Assembly (NCBI RefSeq): GCF_003999195.1
Contig: NZ_RJVR01000320.1
Span: 1 to 41,602, forward strand
Direction of reading: 5' to 3'
Length of the DNA: 41,602 bases
Origin: Streptomyces soli
Lineage (GTDB): Bacteria; Actinomycetota; Actinomycetes; Streptomycetales; Streptomycetaceae
Under the pieces are notes generated by a model, which saw only the letters and a list, made by a program, of their open reading frames with translations, was not told the DNA's origin and did not search any database. This document shows positions 16,308 through 22,555 of this stretch, in pieces (within the stretch, counting starts at the first letter, position 1; each line of letters starts with the position of its first letter). Both the position numbers and the translations under genes were made by a program.

Positions 16308-17498
16308 GTGACGAAAGTGGTGAGGCGCGCACTGCGCGCGTGCGCGGGGGCTGGGCTGGTCGTACTGGCCGGCTGTGGAATCAGCGGCAACGGGGGAGGG
16401 ACGGCGGCCACTCATGACACCCCTCTGGTGTCCAGCGCCCGGATCCTGATCACGCCGAGGGACGGCGCGCGGGACGTCCGCCCGGACGACCCCTTCACCG
16501 TGGAGGCGGACGAGGGCACGCTGACCTCCGTACGGGCCGTGGACGCGGACGGCAAGGAGGTCGGCGGAAGGATCTCGGCCGGCGGGCACACCTGGCGGCC
16601 GGAGCCCGCCAATCGCCTTGCGCTGTCGACGAAGTACACCGTGGACGCCTACGCCGTGGACGCGGACGGCCGACGGGCCGCCAAGCACGCCGTTTTCACC
16701 ACGCTCGTGCCGAAGAACACCCTCGTCGGCTACTTCACGCCGGAAGAGGGCTCCACCGTCGGCACCGGCATGATCGTCTCGCTCACCTTCAACCGCCCGG
16801 TCACCGACCGCGCCGCCGTCGAGCGCGCGATCTCGGTCACCTCCGAGCCCGCCGTCGAGGTCGCCCCGCACTGGTTCGGCAGCGGCCGCCTGGACTTCCG
16901 CCCCGAGCAGTACTGGGCGCCGGGGACCCGGGTCACGCTGCGGCTGCGGCTGCGCGATGTGGAGGGCGCGCCGGGGGTGTACGGGACGCAGTCCAAGGAC
17001 GTGGCCTTCACCGTCGGCCGGGACCAGACGGACCTGGTCGACGCGGACGCGCACACCATGACCGTACGGCGCGGCAGCCAGGTGCTGCGCGTGCTGCCGG
17101 TTTCGGCGGGCGGCCCGTCCAGCCCCACGTACAACGGGAAGATGGTCATCTCCGAGAAGCTGCGGCTGACCCGGATGAACGGCGACACGGTCGGCTTCGG
17201 CGGTGAGTACGACATCCCGGACGTGCCGCACGCCATGCGCCTGACCCGCTCCGGGACTTTTGTGCACGGCAGTTACTGGGCGGCGCGGTCCGTCTTCGGA
17301 CAGGAGAACACCAGCCACGGCTGCGTCGGGCTGTCCGACGTGAAGGGCGGCGGGAACGCCACCCCCGCCGGGTGGCTCTTCGAGCATTCGCTGGTGGGGG
17401 ATGTCGTGGAGGTCGTCAACTCCCATGACCGCACGGTCTCCCCGGACAACGGGCTCGGTGGCTGGAATCTGTCGTGGGAGGACTGGCTCGCCGGCTGA
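16308..17498 (+). CDS. L,D-transpeptidase lipoprotein with Ig-like domains (copy 1)
   Basis: A 396-residue exported enzyme expected to make 3-3 crosslinks in peptidoglycan or to attach proteins to it. A lipobox (VVLAGC, Cys23) follows a short hydrophobic signal. Two Ig-like domains (about 45-255) precede a C-terminal YkuD catalytic domain with HGSYW and SHGCVGL (catalytic Cys339). This is the layout of mycobacterial LdtMt2-type enzymes. The start is the GTG at 16308. No clear ribosome-binding site is seen, so nearby GTG codons at 16317 or 16320 are possible. A close paralogue follows 136 bp downstream on the same strand, so this is a tandem duplication. Confidence 0.92.
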   Translation: MTKVVRRALRACAGAGLVVLAGCGISGNGGGTAATHDTPLVSSARILITPRDGARDVRPDDPFTVEADEGTLTSVRAVDADGKEVGGRISAGGHTWRPEPANRLALSTKYTVDAYAVDADGRRAAKHAVFTTLVPKNTLVGYFTPEEGSTVGTGMIVSLTFNRPVTDRAAVERAISVTSEPAVEVAPHWFGSGRLDFRPEQYWAPGTRVTLRLRLRDVEGAPGVYGTQSKDVAFTVGRDQTDLVDADAHTMTVRRGSQVLRVLPVSAGGPSSPTYNGKMVISEKLRLTRMNGDTVGFGGEYDIPDVPHAMRLTRSGTFVHGSYWAARSVFGQENTSHGCVGLSDVKGGGNATPAGWLFEHSLVGDVVEVVNSHDRTVSPDNGLGGWNLSWEDWLAG

Positions 17499-17634
17499 GC
17501 CCTCATGATCCACGGCGATCCCCGCCGTTCCCTCCTGATCCAACTGGTGCGGAACGGTGACACAGCTCGGTGCTGCTTCCCAGGTTCATGTGGTTATCTG
17601 ACCCCAGAGCTGACCGGGTATGGGGAGATACGAG

Positions 17635-18876
17635 TTGAAGCCGATACGGACGGTGCCGGGGGCCAGAAAGACCATTCTGGCCCTGGTCATCGGAACGATG
17701 ATGCTGGTGGCCACGGCGTGCGGGGGGAACGACAGCAACAGCGGGAGCAGCGGCGGCAAGAACGGCGCCGGCGCCACCGCGCAGGACAGCGCGTCCGCGT
17801 CGCCCGTGTCAAAGGCTGTGGTGAGCGTGACGCCCAAGGACGGCGCCGACGGCGTCGAGACCTCCGGCGTCCTGAAGGTCACGGCCGCCAAGGGCACGCT
17901 GACGACGGTCGTGGTCAAGGACAGCAAGGGCAACAAGGTCGACGGCGCGATAGCCGGCGGCGGCACCGGCTGGGAGCCGTCGGGCACCCTGGCCGCCAAC
18001 ACCAAGTACACCGTCGACGCGACCGCCAAGGACAGCGCCGGCGGTACGACGACCAAGCACACGACCTTCCGTACGGTCACGCCGAAGGCCACCTTCATCG
18101 GCTACTACACGCCGGAGAACGGCCAGACCGTCGGCACCGGTATGGAGGTTTCCCTCAACTTCAACCACGCGATCACCGACAAGAAGGCGATCGAAAAGGC
18201 CGTCAAGGTCACCGCCAGCCCCGCCGTCGACGTCGTCGGCCACTGGTACGGCAACCAGCGCATCGACTTCCGCCCCAAGAACTACTGGGCCGCCGGCACC
18301 AAGATCACGCTCAGCCTGCACCTCAACGGTGTGAAGGGCGCCTCCGGCACCTACGGCACCCAGTCCAAGGACGTGCACTTCACGGTCGGCCGCAGCCAGG
18401 TCAGCATCGTCGACGCCGCCAAGGACACGATGAAGGTCTACCGCAGCGGCAAGCTGATCAAGACCGTCCCGATCACCTCGGGCGCGCCGGGCAAGACCAC
18501 GTACAACGGCAAGATGGTCATCACCGAGAAGTACAAGACCAAGCGGATGGACGGTGCCACCGTCGGCTACCAGGGCCAGTACGACATCCCCGACGTGCCG
18601 CACGCGATGCGCCTGACCACCTCCGGCACCTTCATCCACGGCAACTACTGGGCCAGCTCGTCGGTCTTCGGCTCCAGCAATGTCAGCCACGGCTGCGTCG
18701 GTCTGCGGGACACCAAGGGCGCCAACGACACCAGCACCCCGGCGTACTGGTTCTACACCAACTCGATCATCGGCGACGTCGTCCAGGTCAAGAACTCCAA
18801 CGACAAGACGGTCGCCTGGTACAACGGCCTCAACGGCTGGAACATGGACTGGTCCGATTGGATCAAGGCATCCTGA
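17635..18876 (+). CDS. L,D-transpeptidase lipoprotein with Ig-like domains (copy 2)
   Basis: A 413-residue paralogue of the preceding gene with the same order: lipobox (VATAC, Cys29), a Gly/Ser/Asn-rich linker, two Ig-like domains and a YkuD domain with HGNYW and SHGCVGL (catalytic Cys354). The C-terminal ends of the two copies are alike (GLNGWNMDWSDW versus GLGGWNLSWEDW). I chose the TTG at 17635 because GGGAG lies 7 nt upstream and the protein then begins MKPIRT ahead of the signal helix. An in-frame ATG at 17620 adds five residues but has no site. It acts outside the membrane on peptidoglycan stem peptides. Confidence 0.92.
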   Translation: MKPIRTVPGARKTILALVIGTMMLVATACGGNDSNSGSSGGKNGAGATAQDSASASPVSKAVVSVTPKDGADGVETSGVLKVTAAKGTLTTVVVKDSKGNKVDGAIAGGGTGWEPSGTLAANTKYTVDATAKDSAGGTTTKHTTFRTVTPKATFIGYYTPENGQTVGTGMEVSLNFNHAITDKKAIEKAVKVTASPAVDVVGHWYGNQRIDFRPKNYWAAGTKITLSLHLNGVKGASGTYGTQSKDVHFTVGRSQVSIVDAAKDTMKVYRSGKLIKTVPITSGAPGKTTYNGKMVITEKYKTKRMDGATVGYQGQYDIPDVPHAMRLTTSGTFIHGNYWASSSVFGSSNVSHGCVGLRDTKGANDTSTPAYWFYTNSIIGDVVQVKNSNDKTVAWYNGLNGWNMDWSDWIKAS

Positions 18877-18930
18877 CGTGGTGATCCAGACCGCAGCGTA
18901 AACGCCCGTTCACGACTACCCTCGTCGGCC

Positions 18931-19698
18931 ATGACAGTGAACCTTGAGGTCGACGAGGGTGTCGGCACGATCCGCCTGGACCGTCCGCCGATGAACGCCC
19001 TGGACATCGCCACGCAGGACGGGCTCCGCGCGGCCGCCGAGGAGGCTTCGCGCCGCGATGACGTACGTGCCGTCATCGTCTGGGGCGGAGAGAAGGTGTT
19101 CGCGGCCGGCGCGGACATCAAGGAGATGCAGGCCATGGACTACGAGGCCATGGCCGTACGCGGCAGGGACCTGCAGGACTCCTTCACGGCCGTCGCCCGC
19201 ATCCCCAAGCCCGTCGTGGCAGCCGTCACCGGCTACGCCCTCGGCGGCGGTTGCGAGCTGGCGCTGTGCGCCGACATCCGTATCGCCGCCGACAACGCCA
19301 AGCTCGGCCAGCCCGAGATCCTGCTCGGCCTGATCCCGGGCGCGGGCGGCACCCAGCGCCTCGCCCGTCTCGTCGGGCCGTCCAGGGCCAAGGACCTGAT
19401 CTTCACCGGCCGCCAGGTCCGTGCCGACGAGGCCCTGGCCATCGGCCTGGTCGACAAGGTGGTCCCGGCCGACCAGGTGTACGCCGAGGCGCGTGCCTGG
19501 GCGGAGCGGCTGGCGAAGGGCCCCGCGGTCGCACTGCGAGCCGCGAAGGAGGCGGTGGACGCCGGCCTGGAGACCGACCTCGACACCGGTCTGGCCATCG
19601 AACGCGCGCTGTTCGCCGGGCTGTTCGCCACGGAGGATCGTGCGACCGGCATGCGCAGCTTCGTCGATGAGGGCCCGGGGAAGGCCAAGTTCCGCTAG
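18931..19698 (+). CDS. Enoyl-CoA hydratase (crotonase family)
   Basis: A 255-residue cytoplasmic enzyme that hydrates 2-enoyl-CoA in fatty-acid or related acyl-CoA breakdown. The oxyanion-hole segments (FAAGADIKEM and ALGGGCELAL) are present. Both catalytic glutamates of true hydratases are kept: Glu109 in GGCELA and Glu129 in GQPEILLG, followed by IPGAGGTQRL. The start ATG has no ribosome-binding site. A TACCCT hexamer ends 8 nt before it, which suggests a leaderless message. No beta-oxidation partners are adjacent. Confidence 0.93.
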   Translation: MTVNLEVDEGVGTIRLDRPPMNALDIATQDGLRAAAEEASRRDDVRAVIVWGGEKVFAAGADIKEMQAMDYEAMAVRGRDLQDSFTAVARIPKPVVAAVTGYALGGGCELALCADIRIAADNAKLGQPEILLGLIPGAGGTQRLARLVGPSRAKDLIFTGRQVRADEALAIGLVDKVVPADQVYAEARAWAERLAKGPAVALRAAKEAVDAGLETDLDTGLAIERALFAGLFATEDRATGMRSFVDEGPGKAKFR

Positions 19699-19741
19699 AC
19701 GGCGGCCCGGTGGAGGCCCGTAACGGACAGCAGCGGCGTAC

Positions 19742-19781
19742 GGCGGCCTTAAACCAGCCTTAAGTGAGCCTTAAGGCCGCC
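19742..19781 (+). promoter_or_regulatory. Triple CCTTAA repeat inside an 11-bp inverted repeat
   Basis: CCTTAA occurs at 19747, 19758 and 19769, exactly 11 bp apart. The outer copies form an exact inverted repeat, GGCGGCCTTAA (19742-19752) with TTAAGGCCGCC (19771-19781). It lies 44 bp after the hydratase stop. It could be a terminator hairpin with a long loop, or an operator with one binding site per helical turn. Confidence 0.5.
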
Positions 19782-19959
19782 TGCGCCCTGCGATGCCTTT
19801 GCGATCATCTCGTGCCACAACGCCCCAGTTCACCCGGGTTGTACGCGACCCATCAGTGCCCTCGGCATATGCCCCCACCCCCGCGAGGAAGCAAAGATTC
19901 CGGAAGGTGAATTCCGCCGAACCGCCCCCAATTACCGCTGGTACGGCCATCATGAAGGC

Positions 19960-20466
19960 ATGGCGGGGCAGGGAGCATCGGAGCGACCGCAGTGGGTGAC
20001 CGTACCCCCTGCGGGATGGGTGCCGACGGCGGTGCCCATGGCGATGGACGACGTCGTCGCAACATTCCTTGATCTGATCGGCGATCCCTCTGTCGACGAA
20101 GTACCGCTCACCTCCCGCCCCGAGTCCGCCGGCGCCGCGCGCCGGCTCGTACTGTCGGTCCTCAAGGCCTGGGCCATGCCCCAGCTGAACGAGGTCGTCG
20201 AACTCCTCGTCTCCGAGCTGGTCGGCAACGCCGTACGCCACACCGGCGCCCGCACGGTCGGCCTCCGCCTGCTCCGCCGTCGCGGCTGGATCCGCGTCGA
20301 GGTCCGCGACCCCTCGCGCGCCCTGCCCTGCCTCATGCCGGTGCGGGAGTTGGACGTCAGCGGCCGGGGCCTTTTCCTCGTCGACAAGCTCGCCGACCGG
20401 TGGGGCGTTGACCTGCTGCCGCGCGGCAAGACCACCTGGTTCGAGATGCGCGTCATCGACCGCTGA
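19960..20466 (+). CDS. RsbW-like ATP-binding protein (HATPase_c_2)
   Basis: A 168-residue single-domain GHKL ATPase of the anti-sigma/serine-kinase type, very abundant in Streptomyces. The N-box is ELVGNAVRHT (Asn90) and the ATP-lid Gly motif is SGRGLFLVDKLADRWG. No transmembrane or phosphoacceptor domain is present. It would be expected to bind or phosphorylate an anti-anti-sigma or similar partner, but none lies nearby. The start is uncertain. I give the ATG at 19960. The conserved part begins near WVTVPPAGW, so a GTG at 19996 is possible. The gene has its own terminator directly after it. Confidence 0.85.
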   Translation: MAGQGASERPQWVTVPPAGWVPTAVPMAMDDVVATFLDLIGDPSVDEVPLTSRPESAGAARRLVLSVLKAWAMPQLNEVVELLVSELVGNAVRHTGARTVGLRLLRRRGWIRVEVRDPSRALPCLMPVRELDVSGRGLFLVDKLADRWGVDLLPRGKTTWFEMRVIDR

Positions 20467-20490
20467 GACTGCTGACCCCCGACCAAAACC

Positions 20491-20535
20491 GAAGAGGCCC
20501 CCTGCGACGTTGTGCGACGCAACGGGAGCCTCTTC
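20491..20535 (+). terminator. Terminator hairpin after RsbW-like gene
   Basis: GAAGAGGC (20491-20498) pairs with GCCTCTTC (20528-20535). The interior can pair further (CCC with GGG, GCGACG/TGCGACGC region). It lies 25 bp beyond the stop codon. A short T-containing tract (TTCTGTC) follows. Confidence 0.65.
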
Positions 20536-20700
20536 TGTCGGCCGCGGGCCAGGGGGGTGGGGCCGCGACTGCTCCCACTGTACGCGACCCGGCTTGCCCG
20601 GCCTAATCATCCACGGGTGTGATCCCCCACTTGCCTTGCAAACGCTGGTCAGGGTGCCTCCTCGCCCTCATGTCCTGACCGCGCCAAGCGCGCCGAACGG

Positions 20701-20744
20701 AACAGCTTGACCTGGACCTTGGTTGAGATTGCATCGTCAACGGC
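20701..20744 (+). promoter_or_regulatory. MerR-type promoter/operator upstream of NmrA-like remnant
   Basis: CTTGACCTGGACCTTGGTTGAG contains a TTGACC -35 box (20707-20712) and an imperfect dyad (ACCTGGACC/GGTTGAGAT). The long spacer to a weak -10 ends just before the ATG. This resembles MerR-family operators that overlap 19-bp spacers. The gene it would drive is truncated. Confidence 0.4.
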
Positions 20745-20933
20745 ATGAAGATTCTCGTTACCGGCGCCACCGGAAAAGTGGGCCGCCACCTCGTCGCCGA
20801 GCTGCTGTCGACCGAGGGCGTTGCCTTACGGGCGCTGGCGCGCCGCCCTGGACCACGCGGTCGCCTTCGGGAGTACTGCGGTTATGTTGTGATTCTGTCA
20901 CAGCTATTTCCGGTAAAAGCAACCGGAGACTGA
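20745..20933 (+). pseudogene. NmrA/SDR-like NAD(P)-binding protein, N-terminal remnant
   Basis: The first 35 residues (MKILVTGATGKVGRHLVAEL, then LSTEGVALRALARRP) form a clean Rossmann beta-alpha-beta with the GATGKVG dinucleotide-binding loop, as in NmrA-like or SDR proteins of about 280 residues. Homology ends near 20850. The frame then runs through AT-rich, unrelated sequence to a stop at 20933. No continuation of the enzyme is found in other frames nearby. I read it as the 5' stump of a gene removed by deletion or replacement. Its promoter-like sequence is still in place. Confidence 0.65.
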
Positions 20934-21070
20934 GAAACCCTCTTACCTCTAATTCACCGTTATCTAACCGGATTTGGTGGGCGTCGGCGAATTCAGCGCG
21001 TATTGTTTTACATGTCGAAGCCGAAAGGCGGAGACGGAAAACAAGAACCAACCACTCGCCCAAGGAGAAG
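20860..21070. other. AT-richer leader region before small basic protein
   Basis: About 200 bp with markedly lower GC than its surroundings, including TTATGTTGTGATTCTG, CTAATTCACCGTTATCTAACC and GTATTGTTTTACATG. It separates the NmrA remnant from the 35-residue gene. It should contain that gene's promoter. It may also mark the edge of acquired DNA. Confidence 0.5.
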
Positions 21071-21073
21071 ACC

Positions 21074-21181
21074 ATGGCTCTCAACAAGATCGTCCCCGTC
21101 AAGAAGCACAAGAAGGACGAGGACAAGAAGGTCACCAAGAAGGCCACCAAGAAGGAGCGCCGCCGCCCCATCGGTGGCTGA
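21074..21181 (+). CDS. Small highly basic protein, 35 residues, unknown function
   Basis: ATG at 21074 with an excellent AAGGAG 7 nt upstream. The product begins MALNKIVPVKKHKKDEDKK and ends KKERRRPIGG. Of 35 residues, 12 are Lys and 3 are Arg. There is no Cys, Ser or hydrophobic segment after residue 9. A strong terminator-like hairpin follows (21213-21250), so it looks like a complete single-gene unit. I do not recognise a family. The charge pattern suggests nucleic-acid or ribosome binding, but that is only inference. It is easily missed by annotation because of its length. Confidence 0.7.
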   Translation: MALNKIVPVKKHKKDEDKKVTKKATKKERRRPIGG

Positions 21182-21212
21182 CGGCTCCTGCTGGTAGCCG
21201 CCCAGGCATCAC

Positions 21213-21250
21213 GAGGCGGGCGTGCGGCCGAGACGCCGCGGGCCCGCCTC
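21213..21250 (+). terminator. Terminator hairpin after small basic gene
   Basis: GAGGCGGGC (21213-21221) pairs with GCCCGCCTC (21242-21250), with further pairing possible in the GC-rich interior. It lies 32 bp beyond the stop of the 35-residue gene and 65 bp before the VanZ gene. Confidence 0.6.
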
Positions 21251-21314
21251 GCCCCGGAGGGGGCGACTACTTAACAGTTGATGAGCGGATTCTCATGAAA
21301 GGGGAGGGGGTGGC

Positions 21315-21743
21315 ATGCGCAAGAGCCGCATCGCCTTGCTGCTTTACGCGATCGCCCTCGCTCAGGTAACTCTCATTCCCGTCGCTTCCGCGGCGGATGT
21401 CACGTACAACAACGTCGTGCCGGGACGCACGATCCGCTTTTACATCGACCACTCGTCGATCTCGACCTTCCTCCTGGAGATCGGCGGAAACCTTCTGCTG
21501 TGCGCCCCTCTCGGCATACTCCTCCCCCTCGCCTCCCGTCGCCTCGACGGCCTCCGCCAGGTCACCCTGGTGACCGGCGCCGCGATGCTGCTGGTCGAGA
21601 CGATTCAGGGGTTTCTGCTCACCGGCCGCAGCTTCGACGTGGACGACCTCATCCTCAACACGGCCGGGGCGTCGCTCGCGTACACGCTGTACGCGAGCGT
21701 GCGGCGAGTCGTCAGCGGGAGCCGGATGCTGCAAACGACGTGA
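21315..21743 (+). CDS. VanZ-like membrane protein
   Basis: A 142-residue protein of the VanZ family, often linked to glycopeptide (teicoplanin) tolerance, though most members have no known function. The family core is visible: GNLLLCAPLGILLPL, then VETIQGFLLTGRSFDVDDLILNTAGASLAY. There are about four hydrophobic segments, the first starting at residue 7. A GGGGAGG ribosome-binding site lies just before the ATG. The last ten codons (VSGSRMLQTT) overlap, on the opposite strand, the 3' end of a DUF397 remnant. The natural C-terminus may therefore have been replaced when that remnant was formed. Confidence 0.85.
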   Translation: MRKSRIALLLYAIALAQVTLIPVASAADVTYNNVVPGRTIRFYIDHSSISTFLLEIGGNLLLCAPLGILLPLASRRLDGLRQVTLVTGAAMLLVETIQGFLLTGRSFDVDDLILNTAGASLAYTLYASVRRVVSGSRMLQTT

Positions 21744-21846
21744 GGGCCGCCCATGCGGCCGGACTGAACGTAAGGGCGCCCACGGCGGGGTCCTTGGAGT
21801 CGCGCATATGGACGGCGTCGGGGTGGGCGGCGACCTCGACATGATC
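21712..21846 (-). pseudogene. DUF397 protein, C-terminal remnant
   Basis: Minus-strand frame with the typical DUF397 ending: HVEVAAHPDAVHMRDSKDP followed by TFSPAAWAAL and SFAASGSR, stop at 21712. An in-frame TAG lies directly upstream at 21847-21849, and no N-terminal half exists. DUF397 genes normally sit with an XRE regulator and an RsbW-like ATPase in Streptomyces (WhiJ-type clusters). Here only the ATPase (21874-22278, divergent) remains. The remnant overlaps the 3' end of the VanZ gene. Confidence 0.75.
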
Positions 21847-21873
21847 CTAGTGACAGAGAGCGACGCTTGATGA

Positions 21874-22278
21874 ATGACTGAGGAATGTGAACACTCCGGC
21901 TGTCGCGAGTACTTCTACCCACGGACCCGCCGATCCGTAGCGGCGGCCCGCGAGTTGACCAAGCACGTTCTGAGCGACTGGGGCGTGGCCGCCGACCGGG
22001 TCGACGACATCGTGCTCTGCGTGAGCGAGTTGGCGACCAACGCGCTGCTGCACGGCGTGCCGCCCGGGCGCGGTTTCCGCCTCCGGCTGCGCCTGGAGCC
22101 GGAGGCGCTGCTGCGGGTCGAACTGCACGACAGCGGCGGTGGCCGTCCGCGCATCCCCGAGGTGGCCGACGAGTCGGGGCGCGGTCTGGCGCTCGTCGAG
22201 GCGCTGTCCGACAAGTGGGGCGTCGGGGCGCGGGGCCCCGGCAAGATCGTGTGGTGCGAGTTCGCCCTGCGGGGGTAG
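21874..22278 (+). CDS. RsbW-like ATP-binding protein (WhiJ-cluster type)
   Basis: A 134-residue GHKL-fold ATPase. The N-box is SELATNALLHG (Asn56). The later motifs are HDSGGGRPRIPE and SGRGLALVEALSDKWG. It resembles the small ATPases that accompany XRE/DUF397 gene pairs in developmental and regulatory clusters of Streptomyces. Its DUF397 partner is represented only by a remnant on the opposite strand immediately upstream, and the XRE gene is missing. The start ATG at 21874 has only a weak upstream purine tract. The gene ends 58 bp before the FxsA-like precursor. Confidence 0.88.
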   Translation: MTEECEHSGCREYFYPRTRRSVAAARELTKHVLSDWGVAADRVDDIVLCVSELATNALLHGVPPGRGFRLRLRLEPEALLRVELHDSGGGRPRIPEVADESGRGLALVEALSDKWGVGARGPGKIVWCEFALRG

Positions 22279-22336
22279 CGGCGTGCTGGCCGGAGTGGGT
22301 CTTCCCCCACGGGGGCGCTTCGGTCACCATGGGGGG

Positions 22337-22552
22337 ATGGCGTATACGGCAGGAACCACCGAGAGCCTGCGGTCGGACCTCATCGACCTGTCGGGTGTGT
22401 CCCTGGACGAACTGAAGGAGGTAGGTGGTCTGCCGGGCGCACTCGCCGCGCTGCGGCATCGGCTGGCGGATGCCTCCACACCACTGTGTCAGGGCGAGAT
22501 GACCGCGCCGTGCGGGAGCGCGCCTTGGGCGCAGACCGGTGCCCGGCCTTGA
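22337..22552 (+). CDS. FxsA-like RiPP precursor with atypical C-terminus
   Basis: A 71-residue peptide. Residues 12-26 (RSDLIDLSGVSLDEL) followed by ALAALRHRLAD match the leader style of FxsA precursors of FxSxx-COOH cyclophane systems. The C-terminus reads TPLCQGEMTAPCGSAPWAQT and ends GARP, with two Cys and one Trp, and lacks the FxSxx end where the radical SAM enzyme FxsB installs its crosslink. The ATG directly follows a G-run. The TGA stop is followed by one codon and then by the TTG start of the HExxH gene in the same reading frame. It may be a divergent precursor, or a leader left after deletion of the core and fxsB. Confidence 0.55.
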   Translation: MAYTAGTTESLRSDLIDLSGVSLDELKEVGGLPGALAALRHRLADASTPLCQGEMTAPCGSAPWAQTGARP

Positions 22553-22555
22553 CAG

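Noticed and set aside
17499..17634. Second promoter for L,D-transpeptidase copy 2
   Set aside because: Only weak hexamers (TTATCT) are visible, so I cannot support a specific promoter.
19771..20610. 279-codon minus-strand frame
   Set aside because: Antisense to the RsbW-like ATPase and low in plausible structure.
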